Below are positions 1 through 10,400 of a DNA stretch of 64,000 bases, in pieces (the stretch's first letter is position 1; the number at the start of each line of letters is the position of its first letter). The translations under genes and the position numbers were made by a program. Below the pieces are notes generated by a model. It was not told the origin of the DNA. It was given only the letters and a program-made list of their open reading frames with translations, and made no database searches. The DNA lies in assembly GCA_003220435.1 (NCBI GenBank), contig QHSL01000081.1, positions 1 to 64,000 on the forward strand, read 5' to 3'. The DNA comes from Candidatus Rokuibacteriota bacterium (GTDB taxonomy: Bacteria > Methylomirabilota > Methylomirabilia > Rokubacteriales > CSP1-6).

Positions 1-2
1 AC

Positions 3-335
3 GAAGTCTGGTTCAATCGGGGCGACGGCAAATACTACGTCACCGGCAGCGGAAGTCCTCTCCGCCCCACCCTCAGTAGCGCGGCTCAGGGTAGCACCCC
101 CCTCGGCGTGATCGACGCAGAGGACAAGACCCTGGTTCAGCTGGTGCCGACATTCAATGTGCCAGCGGTGGGGACCGGAAACAGCAGCACCCAGCATCCC
201 GCCGGTAATGCGCACTCGGTGGCCGCCAATGCCGCCAACAACTACGTGTTCGTGCCCTTGGGGGCGAACAACGTCTTCCCCGGCTGCTTGACCGGGTGCG
301 TCGCGGTATTCGCCAGGCCGTCGAAGGAGGAATGA
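3..335 (+). CDS. C-terminal part of a YncE-like beta-propeller protein (5' end outside window)
   Basis: The frame is open to the left edge and gives 110 residues before the TGA at 333. The visible part contains EVWFNRGDGKYYVTGSG, then GVIDAEDKTLVQ, and ends with YVFVPLGANN and CVAVFARP. These resemble the last blades of YncE/WD40-like propeller proteins that soil bacteria export. A GTG at 108 would make a shorter ORF, but the coding pattern continues upstream of it without a break, so GTG 108 is internal. The gene converges on the cyclase gene across a strong hairpin. The function of the full protein cannot be told from this fragment. Confidence 0.7.
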   Translation, partial: EVWFNRGDGKYYVTGSGSPLRPTLSSAAQGSTPLGVIDAEDKTLVQLVPTFNVPAVGTGNSSTQHPAGNAHSVAANAANNYVFVPLGANNVFPGCLTGCVAVFARPSKEE

Positions 336-357
336 CACCCGGACCGGCCCCGTGCTC

Positions 358-392
358 GGGGGAAGCGGCGGCGCCCTGCCGCCGTTTCCCCC
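358..392. terminator. Strong bidirectional hairpin between convergent genes
   Basis: Two 15-base arms (358-372 and 378-392) pair along their whole length with one G-T wobble around the loop GCCCT. The hairpin sits midway between the end of the propeller gene (335) and the end of the convergent cyclase gene (425). No T-run follows on either strand, so if it terminates it does so without a classical U-tract. Confidence 0.6.
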
Positions 393-424
393 TCCGCGGC
401 GCGTGCGCTCCTCGATCTCGGGGG

Positions 425-3400
425 TCAGGCGCTGGGGCTGAGTGCCGCGAGTAGGGCGCGAGCCCGAAGGGGCTCGTCGCGAGTTCCGAGCGCCTCGAAT
501 ATCGCCAGTGCTCGATTCAGGAACGCGCGGGCGTCGTCGCAGGCGCCGCGCGACTGCGCGAGCGCGGCCTGCGCCACCAGCGTTTTCGCGACATCGTTGC
601 GGGCGTCGAGCCCTTCGAGGATACGCTGCGCCGCATCCAGCGACTCGAGCGCCGCCGCCGGTTCGCTCGCGACGAGCAGCTCGCCCAGGAGCCGCAGCGC
701 TACGCCTTCGAAGTGCCGGTAGCCGACCTGGCGGCAGGTTGCGAGCACGTCCTCGACGAGCGCGCGCGCCTGCGCGTGCTCGCCCTGACGGAGCCAGGTC
801 TCGACCAGCCAGAGGGCCACGAACGAGCGCGTATAGCGAAGCCGCGAACGCTCGAACCACGCCACCGCCTCCAGCATGTCGGCCGCGCCGCCCGTGAGGT
901 CGCCCCCCTTCACCCTGCCCAGGGCTCGCACCGCCTTGATCATCGCGGTGTCGAACGGGACGGGTGAGGACAGCGCCAGCGCTTCGTCGCAGTAGTGCAG
1001 GCCGGCCTCGGTGTCGCCACGCAGGATGTGCGTCGAGCCGGTGCGAAAGAGCCCCACGACCCTCAGCCGCAGGTCGCGGAGTGTCCGACCGTGCGCCAGC
1101 CCTTGCTGGCAGCAGGCGAGGCTCCGGTCCCACTCGCCGATCGCGTTGAACGCCATGCTGAGTCCCCACAGCGTCCGGCTCGCCCACCAGAGGTTCCCGT
1201 GCCGCTCGAAGATGGGAAGCGCGCGGGTGCCGGCTTCCACGGCGCCGCGAAGGTCCCCGGCGACGACGCTCACGTGCGTGAGCGAGCACTGGGCGAACGC
1301 CGCGTACTCCTCGAGCCCGCTCGCCTCGGCGATCTCGAGCGCGCGGCGGCAGTAGGCCATCGGGACTTCCGGCGGGCTCCCCGTAAGGCTGTGGAGGTGG
1401 CCGGCCCAGCAGTACCACGCCGCACGCCGGCCAGGATCGTCGAGGGCCTCCACCAGCTCGCGGATCTGCTCGAGGGCCTGGATGTGCTCGGCGTGACGCC
1501 CGAGCGCGAACTTGATCTCCGCCTGCTTGACGACCGCGTCGATTCGCCGTCGCCGGTTCGCCTCGGTATCCGGCAGCGACGCGAGCCGCACCAGCGCCCC
1601 TTCGAAGTGGGTGAGCGCCTCCTCGTTCGCCCAGCGCCGCTGGGCTTTCTCGCCGGCGAGGATCGCGTAGTCGACGGCCTTCTCGACGTTCTCGCCGCGC
1701 GCGAAGTGATAGGCGAGCAGCTCGGCGAACTCGTCGGGGCGGCCAGCCGCCTGGTCCTCGAGCGCGCCGCCGGCCGCTTCGTGGTACTGACGGCGACGGC
1801 GCACCAGCAGGGACCCGTAGACGACGTCCTGCGTGAGCGCATGCTTGAAGCTGTACGTGAGATCGGGCTCTGCCGCGCTCGGAAACACGAAATCGAGCGT
1901 GTGGAGCGACTCGAGACGCCGCACCAGCTGGCCGTTCGTTCCGAGCACCCGCCCGAGCAGCGAGACCCCGAAGTGACGGCCGATGACCGCCGCCCCCTGG
2001 AGCGACAGCTTGAGTGGATCGTCCAGCCGGTCGACGCGGGCCGCGATGATGTCGTGGATCGTCGCCGGCACCGTAATGCCGCCGGCCCGCAGCGCGGCAC
2101 GGCCGCCTTCCACGACGATCCCGTCGGTCTCCCGCAGCTGGCGGACGATCTCCTCAACGTAGAGCGGGTTGCCCTCGGCCTTGCCGAGGACGGTCGTGAA
2201 CAGATCCTCGGACCCCGACTGCGCCCCGACGAGAGCCAGCACCATGCGCCGTCGGTCGTCGTCGTGCAGCCCGCCCAGCGTGAGGACCTCGCCGGCCGGT
2301 GGAACGCTCGTCGGCGCCGTGCCCGTGCGTGTCGTGAGCACGAGCAGGAAGCGATGGCCGGGCACCGCCTCGGCGAGCGACGTGAGGAACTCGGCGGAGC
2401 TCGCGTCGGTCCAGTGCAGGTTCTCGACGACCAGCACGAGGGGGCGCCGCTCGCTCGCGCGGAGGAAGATGGCCCGGAGCAGCGCCAGGGTCTGCTCCTT
2501 GAGCTGGGCCGTTTGCAAGCGCCCGAGGAACCCCGGCGACACCGAGACGCCGAGGAAGTGGCCCAGCAAATCGACCGCATTCGGCTCGTCGAGTCCGAGC
2601 GTCCCGAGGCCCTCCGCGAGCCGCCGCCGCGTCTCGTCCTCCGTCATGCCGTCGGCGAGCTCGAAATATCGACGAAGCATCTCGAGAACGGGGTGATACG
2701 GGATCGAGCCGCCGTAGGACAGACAGGAGGCCTCGATGATCTCGACGGCGGTGAGCCCCTGGAGGAACTCGTAGAGGAGGCGTGACTTCCCCTGCCCGGG
2801 CTCCCCGACCAGGAGCAGCACGAGGCCTCCGCCCTCCGCGCTCCGACGCTGGGCCGCGTTGAGACGCGCAAGCTCGGCCGCGCGACCGACGAGCGGAGTG
2901 AGGCCGCGCGCCTTGGACACTTCGAGCCGCGTCTGACCGCGAACCTCTCCCTTCAGCGCGAACGCTCGGACCGGGTGCGTCTTGCCCTTGAGCTCGAACT
3001 CGCCCAGGTCCTCGAACACGAAGAACCCGGCTCGGAGGTGCTGGGTATAGCGACTGACGACGATCTGCCCGGATCTGGCCAGCGACAGCATCCGCGCGGC
3101 CAGGTTCGTGGTGTCGCCGACCGCCGTGTAGTCCATGCGAAGATCCCGGCCGATCGCGCCGACGACGACGGGGCCGGTGTTGATCCCGATGCGCATCTGG
3201 AAGTCCCGCTGGTACTGGCGCTTGATCTCGTCGCGCAGGGGCTGCAGGTCGCGGTCGATCTTGAGCGCGGCGTGAAGCGCGCGGGACGCGTGATCCTCGT
3301 GGGCGATCGGCGCGCCGAACAGCGCCATGACGCCGTCCCCGAGAAACTGATTGATCGTGCCCTCGTAGCGGTGGACCGAGTTCAGGATCACCTCGAAGGC

Positions 3401-3724
3401 GCGGTCCATGATGGCGTGGATCTCCTCGGGATCCAGGCGCTCCGACATCGCCGTGAAACCGGACACGTCGGCGAACATCACGGTGACCTGCTTGCGCTCG
3501 CCCTCGATGGCGCTCTTCGACGTGAGGATCTTCTCGGCGAGATGCCGCGGGGTGTACGCGGCGGGCGAGGCGAATCGCTCGGGAACGCTGGCCGATTCCG
3601 GCGCAGGAGTGACTGGGCCCGTGGGCGCCGTCGACCCGGGCGCCGCGGAGCTCAGGCGGGCGCCGCACTCACCGCAGAACTTTTGGCCCGCCGGGTTCTC
3701 GTGCTGGCACGCGGGGCACTGCAT
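425..3724 (-). CDS. Zinc-ribbon / class III nucleotidyl cyclase / AAA ATPase / TPR signalling protein
   Basis: 1099 residues. Order of parts: N-terminal zinc ribbon (CPAC at 3-6, CGEC at 17-20), a conserved linker (RFASPAAYTPRHLAEKIL), a class III adenylate/guanylate cyclase domain (about 75-260), an AAA_16/MalT-like ATPase with P-loop GEPGQGKSR (about 305-315), then a long helical tetratricopeptide-like region to the end. Metal-binding Asp (FADVSGF, D86; GDG, D130) and transition-state Asn207/Arg211 (NLAARM) are present. By eye the usual base-recognising Lys is Gln126 and the matching Asp is Thr200, so ATP specificity is uncertain. Likely a cytosolic signalling or regulatory ATPase. A paralogue with almost the same linker lies at 40975-44361. 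A TTGACT-N17-TAGATT promoter ends 9 bases before the ATG. Confidence 0.93.
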   Translation of the reverse strand: MQCPACQHENPAGQKFCGECGARLSSAAPGSTAPTGPVTPAPESASVPERFASPAAYTPRHLAEKILTSKSAIEGERKQVTVMFADVSGFTAMSERLDPEEIHAIMDRAFEVILNSVHRYEGTINQFLGDGVMALFGAPIAHEDHASRALHAALKIDRDLQPLRDEIKRQYQRDFQMRIGINTGPVVVGAIGRDLRMDYTAVGDTTNLAARMLSLARSGQIVVSRYTQHLRAGFFVFEDLGEFELKGKTHPVRAFALKGEVRGQTRLEVSKARGLTPLVGRAAELARLNAAQRRSAEGGGLVLLLVGEPGQGKSRLLYEFLQGLTAVEIIEASCLSYGGSIPYHPVLEMLRRYFELADGMTEDETRRRLAEGLGTLGLDEPNAVDLLGHFLGVSVSPGFLGRLQTAQLKEQTLALLRAIFLRASERRPLVLVVENLHWTDASSAEFLTSLAEAVPGHRFLLVLTTRTGTAPTSVPPAGEVLTLGGLHDDDRRRMVLALVGAQSGSEDLFTTVLGKAEGNPLYVEEIVRQLRETDGIVVEGGRAALRAGGITVPATIHDIIAARVDRLDDPLKLSLQGAAVIGRHFGVSLLGRVLGTNGQLVRRLESLHTLDFVFPSAAEPDLTYSFKHALTQDVVYGSLLVRRRRQYHEAAGGALEDQAAGRPDEFAELLAYHFARGENVEKAVDYAILAGEKAQRRWANEEALTHFEGALVRLASLPDTEANRRRRIDAVVKQAEIKFALGRHAEHIQALEQIRELVEALDDPGRRAAWYCWAGHLHSLTGSPPEVPMAYCRRALEIAEASGLEEYAAFAQCSLTHVSVVAGDLRGAVEAGTRALPIFERHGNLWWASRTLWGLSMAFNAIGEWDRSLACCQQGLAHGRTLRDLRLRVVGLFRTGSTHILRGDTEAGLHYCDEALALSSPVPFDTAMIKAVRALGRVKGGDLTGGAADMLEAVAWFERSRLRYTRSFVALWLVETWLRQGEHAQARALVEDVLATCRQVGYRHFEGVALRLLGELLVASEPAAALESLDAAQRILEGLDARNDVAKTLVAQAALAQSRGACDDARAFLNRALAIFEALGTRDEPLRARALLAALSPSA

Positions 3725-3733
3725 CCCGCGGCA

Positions 3734-3762
3734 AATCTAGGAGCCTCCGCCCACGGAGTCAA
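3734..3762 (-). promoter_or_regulatory. Sigma70-type promoter of the first cyclase gene
   Basis: On the minus strand TTGACT (3762-3757), 17 bases, then TAGATT (3739-3734). Only 9 bases separate the -10 from the ATG at 3724 and no Shine-Dalgarno sequence fits in that space, so the transcript is probably leaderless. Confidence 0.7.
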
Positions 3763-3882
3763 GCGACCGATAAATCCGGCGGCGGTGAAGCACATCCGTC
3801 TCGTCGTCGCCGCGCCGAAGTTCCGGAAGGGCTTTCGATTTATTCGGGTTGTGCGGGATTCGCGCGTGCGCACCTTTTGTGC

Positions 3883-3911
3883 TTGACGGAGTCAGCGAAT
3901 GGTCCTAGGGT
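3883..3911 (+). promoter_or_regulatory. Sigma70-type promoter of the giant surface-protein locus
   Basis: TTGACG (3883-3888), a 17-base spacer and TAGGGT (3906-3911). The string TAGGGTGCCCTG at 3906-3917 recurs exactly at 22233-22244 ahead of the RHS gene. The predicted transcript would begin about 50 bases before the ATG at 3971. Confidence 0.65.
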
Positions 3912-3970
3912 GCCCTGCCAGTCGCGGCGCGGCCGAGGGGAGAAAGAGCACGGGATCGACGGTTTCGCTC

Positions 3971-4416
3971 ATGCAGAAGTTGCAGACCCGTCTCTCCCGG
4001 CGCCGACAGACGTCGGTAGCTCGAGCGGTGGGGACGCTGGCGCTGCTGAGCGCGCTCGCTTCGATGCTCGCCCAGGCCGATCCCCCCACTCCTCCCCGCA
4101 CCGTTCGAATCGCTCCGGACTCCGGTTCGACCGCGACGGCTCCCCTGTTCGTCACGCCGAGATCGCTGCGCTCGAGCGGAATGATGGAGAAGCCTGGATG
4201 GAGCCACATGCCGCTTGGCTTCATCGAGAATCAGGGTCAGGCGATCCGCAAGTGGCGTTCTATTCGAGAGCCGGCGGTCAGACCCTCGGGATGATCCGCG
4301 GAGGCATCGTCTTCGATCTCACGTGGGCGAGAGTGCCGGCCGGTCTCCAAGGCCTGTGGATCGCCGACGACGGATCGCTCCTTCTCCCGCCTCTTCATAT
4401 TCGCGTGATCAGCTGA
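3971..4416 (+). pseudogene. Frameshifted N-terminal remnant of an SBBP/DUF7948-type secreted protein
   Basis: From ATG 3971 the frame codes for a signal peptide (MQKLQTRLSRRRQTSVARAV, then a hydrophobic LALLSALASMLAQA) and, after a spacer, PLGFIENQGQ, the typical opening of SBBP-type proteins. At about 4243 the similarity jumps to the +1 frame: DPQVAFYSRAGGQTL then GGIVFDL. Inserting one G after GCG (4241-4243) restores a continuous reading. The second frame stops at the TGA of 4414-4416, which overlaps the ATG of the next gene. The same domain is repeated at the start of that gene, so this is probably a decayed or interrupted copy. A single-base assembly error is also possible, but even a repaired gene would be short, ending at 4416. 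Confidence 0.65.
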
Positions 4417-7400
4417 TGTCGATGATGGAAGCGCGCGGCATTCTCCGAGCGCTCGGGGCGCGTCGCGAGGGTTTCCACCGCGCTGGCCTCGCGCTCACGA
4501 TGGTTGCCGCCGCGCTCTTCGGCTCGCCCTCGCCGTCGCTCGCCAACGACGGCGGCGGCCCGTCGGCGGCGGAGATGCGGGCCAAAGAACGCCTCGCCGG
4601 CGTGCAGATCCCGTTCGTCGCCAATTCGGGGCAGACCGATCCGGCGGTCGCCTATTACGCGGCGACCTTTGCCGGCACGGTCTTCGTCACGAAAGACGGC
4701 CAGATCGTGTATTCGCTGCCGGGCGAGAGGCCCGTGGCCGCGGGCGCGGGCCTTCCGGGCAAGACACCGAGTAGGGCTGGCTGGTCGCTGACCGAAACTG
4801 TCGTCGGTGGCAAAGCCCAGCCGAGCGGAAGCGATGCGGCCTCAGTCAAGGTCAACTACTTCCTCGGCAACGAGCCGGCGCGCTGGAGGCATGGGCTGCC
4901 GACCTTCGATGCGGTCTCCCTCGGGGAAGTCTGGCCTGGGATCTCGCTCGATCTGCGAGCACACGGGAAGAACGTAGAGAAGCTGTTCACGGTCAAGCCC
5001 GGTGCGGATCCATCACGGATCCGGATGCGGGTCGCGGGCGCGCGGTCGCTGCGGGTCGACTCGGCAGGTGCGCTCCTCCTTGGCACCGATCGGGGGGAGG
5101 TCGCGTTCACGCCACCGCTGGCGTTCCAGGAGCGGGATGGCGTGCGGCAAACGGTACTGGTGGCCTATGCGCTGACCGGCGAGCAGTATGGCTTCCGGTT
5201 CGAAGGCTACGATCCCACCTTGCCCCTGGTGATCGATCCTCTGCTGCAGGCCACCTACCTCGGCGGGAGCCAGGCCAACGCGGGAAGCAACTCCGAGGAC
5301 ATCGCTTACGCCGTCGCGATCCATCCCACGTCCGGGGACGTGTACGTGGCAGGGTCCACCCGTTCCACGAATTTCCCTGGAACGGCCGGAGGTGCGCAGC
5401 CAACGTTCGCCGGCTTCTCCGACGCTTTCTTGGCGCGCTTCAACGCGACCCTGACTGCGCTCGATCAGGCTACATACCTCGGCGGGAGCAACAGCGACTT
5501 CGCCTACGCCCTCGCGATCCATCCGACGTCGGGCGACGTGTACGTGGCCGGGCACGCGAACTCAACAGATTTTCCCGGCACGACCGGGGGAGCTCAGGCG
5601 ACGCTCAGTGCCGCTTGCGCGGGGTGCGGCGACGGCTTCGTCGCGCGCCTGAACGCGGCGCTGACGGTCCTCGACCAGGCGACGTACCTCGGCGGCAGCA
5701 GCGACGAATACATCCAAGCCCTCGCGATCCACCCGACGTCGGGCGAGGTGTACGTGACCGGGTACACGTACTCCACGGATTTCCCCGGCACGACCGGGGG
5801 GGCGCAGGCGGCGAAGGTAGCCACCCAGTTCGCCGATGCATTCGTCGCGCGCTTGAACGCGGCGCTGACAACGCTCAATCAGGCCACGTATCTGGGCGGT
5901 GACGGCGACGACGTCGCCTACGCCCTCGCGATCCACCCGACGTCGGGCGACGTGTACGTGGCCGGGACCTCGGGCTCCGCGAACTTCCCCGGCCCAGCCA
6001 TCGTTGGCGACGCCTTCGTCGCGCGCTTGAACGCGGCGTTGACCACGTTCAATCAGGCCACGCACCTCGGCGGCGACATCGCCTGGGCCCTCGCGATCCA
6101 CCCGACGTCGGGCGACGTGTACGTGGCCGGGTACGCATCTACCTCCAGTGTCCCCGGCACGACCGGGGGGGCCCAGCCGAACAGGGCCGGTGGGGAAGAC
6201 GCCTTCGTCGCGCGCTTGAACCCGGCGTTGACGACGCTCGGTCAGGCCACCTACCTCGGCGGGAGCACCGAAGACCAAGCCCTCGCCCTCGCGATCCACC
6301 CGACGACGGGCGATGTGTACGTAGCCGGATGGACGATCTCCACGGATTTCCCCGGCACGGCCGGGGGAGCGCAGCCGGCGTCCGGCGGCAGCCAGGACCG
6401 GGATGCCTTCGTCGCGCGCTTGAACCCGGCGTTGACCACGCTCGATCAGGCCACCTACCTCGGCGGGAGCGCCGGCGACCAGGTCCAAGCCCTCGCGTTC
6501 CACCCGGCGTCGGGGGATGTGTACGTAGCCGGGTTTACATCCTCCTCGAATTTCCCCGGCACTAGCGGGGGAGCGCAGGCGACGGCGCCTGGCATCGGGG
6601 GCTGCTGCCCCAAGTCGTTCGTCGCGCGGGTGACCGCCGACCTCGCCGCCGCCACCGCGGATCTCTCGGTCACGAGCCTGGCAAATCCGAGCCCAGTCCC
6701 GAGCGGCACGAACCTCACGTACTCGATCACGGTCCACAATGGCGGACCCGATCCCGCAAGCGGCACGACCCTGACCGATACGATCCCAACGGGCACGACG
6801 TTCCAGAGCCTGACCCCGAATGTCGGCTGCACGACGCCCGCCGTGAACGGCACGGGAACGATCACCTGTTCGCTCGGCACCATCGCGAGCGGGTCGAACG
6901 TGGTGCTGACGCTCGTCGTGAAGGTCACCGCGGCCAGCGGGACGGTCACCAACACGGTCTCGGTCGCGACGGTCTCGCAGGATCCGACCAGCGCCAACAA
7001 CTCGGCAACCAGCGTCACCACCGTGACCGCGGTCGGCGCGATCTCGGGCACCGTTTGCGCTAACGCCGGGCCGCCGTGCGTCGCGGCCACCAACCCGGCG
7101 ATCTCCGGGGCGCTGATCATCGTCCGCAGCTCGGACAGCGGAGTTCAGGTCGCGACCGGCTCCACCAACGCCAGCGGCACCTACACCATCGCCAGTCTCC
7201 CCCCGAGGAATTACAAGGTCTCGGCCGAGGCGAACGGCTTCGCGATCCGTTACTTCAACAACCAGATCGACTTTAACTCCGCCAACCTCGTCACGGTCAG
7301 TGGGGGCTCCACGACGGGAAGCATCAACTTCGGGTTGCCCGCCAACGCGGGCGGCATCACCGGCAAGGTCACGCTCATCGACGGCGTGACAGCCGTGGCG

Positions 7401-10400
7401 GGCGCGTCCATCTCAGTGAGGGCGGTCGCCGGCAACGGGATTCTCTACTCCACCACGACCGACGCGTTCGGCAACTACAACACCCAGCCGCGGCTCGCGG
7501 CGGGCACCTACATCGTCAGGGTCACGGCGACGGGCTTCCCGGTTACCTACTACGACGGGGCCAAGAGCGTCGCGTCGGCCACCCCGGTCGCAGTGAATGC
7601 GAACGCCAATACACCGAACATCAACGTGAAGCTGTCCGCCGCGGCCGGCGCCATTCGAGGTACCGTCACGAGCGCAGCAACGGGAGCTCCCCAAGCCGAA
7701 GTCGGCATCAGCGTCTGGGACGGCGCCAGCGGAGGATTCATCCAGGGCTACACCACCAACAACTCCGGGGTCTACGATACGGGTCTGACGCTGGCGCCCG
7801 GACAATACAAGGTGACCGCGCAGCTCGCCGGCTCGGAGACGATCGCCTACAACAACAAGTTCTCGGTGGCGACCGGTGATCCGGTCACCGTGACGGCGGA
7901 CGTCACGACGACCGGCATCGACATCGCCCTGCCCCTCGTCGGCGGATTGACCGGGCACGTCACCAACGTGCAGACGAGCGCTCCGCTTTCGGGCGCGAAT
8001 GTCACGGTCTCCGACTATGCCTCGAACAACTTCGTCGCGAGCACGACGACGGCACCCGATGGAAGCTATACGATCAATGGGCTGAACCCGCTCCAATCCT
8101 ATCGAGTCCTGGCACGGCTGGGCGGGTTCGGCGTCGTGTACGCAAATAACAGAAGCTCGGTCGCAACGGCTGACGCCGTCACGGTCCCGGCGGGGTCCAA
8201 TACCACGCTCGACTTCGCGCTCGCTCAGGCGGGCGGCATCACGGGACGCGTCACGGATGCCGTGACCCTCGCCGGCATCCAAGGCATCATCATCGATGTC
8301 TTCGACGGTGTGTCGACCGCGTTTCCGGTGATGTCTGATCAGAACCTTTTCTCGGGCGTATCCGTCACGACGGGCGCGGGTGGAGATTTCAACACCGGGC
8401 GCGTCCTGGCCCCGGGAATCTACAAGGTCCGAGCGCGTTTCGGGGACATCACCACCGCCTATATCCCGAAGTTCTACGTCAGCGGACTCGATCTCACCAC
8501 CGCGACCCCGGTGACAGTCGCGGTCGGAGCCGACACTCCAAATGTCGACGTCGTCCTCTCGAAGGGCGGAACGATCACGGGCACGATCCGTGACCGAGCG
8601 AGCGGCCAGCCGATCTCGGGTGCTGGTGTCTCGGCCCAACGCTTCTCGGCGAGCGTCCAGTTCCTCAACACCGGGGCCACAACGAACGCGAACGGCAACT
8701 ACACGATCAGTGGGCTGACACCCGGAGAATGGGTGCTGGCGGCCCGCGCGACCGGGCATATCGTCGGCTGGTTCAGCGGCGACCCGAACAATCCGGCGAC
8801 GGATTTCTCCAGCTCGACCCCGATCCAGATCCCGGGCACGACCACGTTCAGCAACGGGAACATCAATCTGCAGCTCGGGGGAGGAACGATCCAGGGGAGA
8901 GTCACCCGGAGCGACAACGGGCAGCCTGTTCCCGTGGGGACGACGGTGACGATACGAGGCCCGGTGCCCAGGACGAGCCAGGTGAGCATCGGCACCGGCA
9001 TCACCTCGCCGCTCACCGATGCCCAGGGCGGTTACAGCTTACCGGGACTCGCACCCGGTCGGTACGTGGTCCAAGCCTTTGGCAACCAGACCGCGAACGG
9101 CACGACGAACGGCTTCTTCCCGCTCGGGGCGATTTCCCGGGGCACCGGGGTACCCGTCACGGTGACCGACGGCAATACGGCGATCGCGGACTTCCAGGTC
9201 CCGAGCTTCTCGGGAGGCGAGAGCCCACGGATCATCCGCGGCACTCTCAGGGACCCGAGCAACAATCCAATCCGCGAGGCATTCGTCTTCGCCTATGAGC
9301 CCACGGCGCTGACCACCGCGCGGGTGATCCAGGGCTTCGATGACGGATCCTTTGCGCTGGGCGGGCTTCCTCCCGGGCGGTACATCATCGCCGCCCAAAC
9401 GGAGAAGACGTTCGTCTCGACGACCTACCCCGCCGAGCTCTCCCTCGCCACCGGCATCCTCGTCGACGTCACTGGCGGTGACGTGTCGGGCATCAATCTC
9501 GTCCTCTCCGACAACGCCGGCACGGTCGCTGGAACGGTCACGCGGAGCGATAGCGGCCAGCCCGTGCTCGGTGCCTTGATCAGCGTCCGCACCTTCTTCG
9601 ATGCGCCGGTCGTGACCGCGGTGAGCCGCGTCGATGGGACCTACCTGGCTCGCGGCCTCGCGCCCGGGTTCTACAAGATCCGCGTGTCGGCGGCTGGGTT
9701 CACGACGAAGTACTTCAGCCTGAACGTGCCAGGCGGCGTCGGGACGCACGAGGACGGGTCGTACGTCGACGTCGCCGCCGGGACGAACACTCCGGGCATC
9801 AACCTCGTACTGACTCCGACGGGCGCCGTGCTGACCGGGACGGTGAAGCGGCAGGGCACGCTCGAGCCTGTGAGCGCGGCAGTCGTCGCCATCCACGATG
9901 CCGCGAGCGGCAACCGCGTGATGACCGTCAATACGGACGCGAGCGGCACCTGGCGAAGCGAGGACCTGGCGCCCGGGAGCTACACGGCCGAGGCCTTCGA
10001 CGTCCAGGCGGCCCGTTACGCAGCCCAGTGGTACAGCGGCAAAACCACGTCCCTCAACGCCAATCCGATCAGCGTTGCTGGAGTGACCAGCGGCATCGAT
10101 TTTCTCGTCTCGGCGGTCCAGGGCTCGATCTCGGGTCGGGTGTTCATGAGCAACGGGACGACGCCGCTTGCCAATGCCGGCGTCGAGATCCTCGACGCGG
10201 CAACAGGCGGCCTCGTACGCCGGACTATCACCGGAAGCGATGGCCGATACTCGGTCCAGGGACTCGCCCCGGGCACCGCCCTCTACGTGGCGCACGCCGT
10301 CGCGCTCGGCTTCGACGGTCAGTACTACGCCCTGGCCGCCACTCGGGCCTCGGCCGCGACGATCACTGTGACCAGCGGTGGCGACACGCCGAACATCAAC

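Noticed and set aside
995-2785. Long plus-strand ORF opposite the first cyclase gene
   Set aside because: It is a shadow of a GC-rich gene; composition is Arg/Pro/Ala-rich with no domain, while the opposite strand has full domain order.
4215-4415. Upstream extension of the giant protein's open frame
   Set aside because: The translation is arginine-rich and unlike any domain, and it lies in the wrong frame of the propeller remnant; the signal peptide begins right after ATG 4416.
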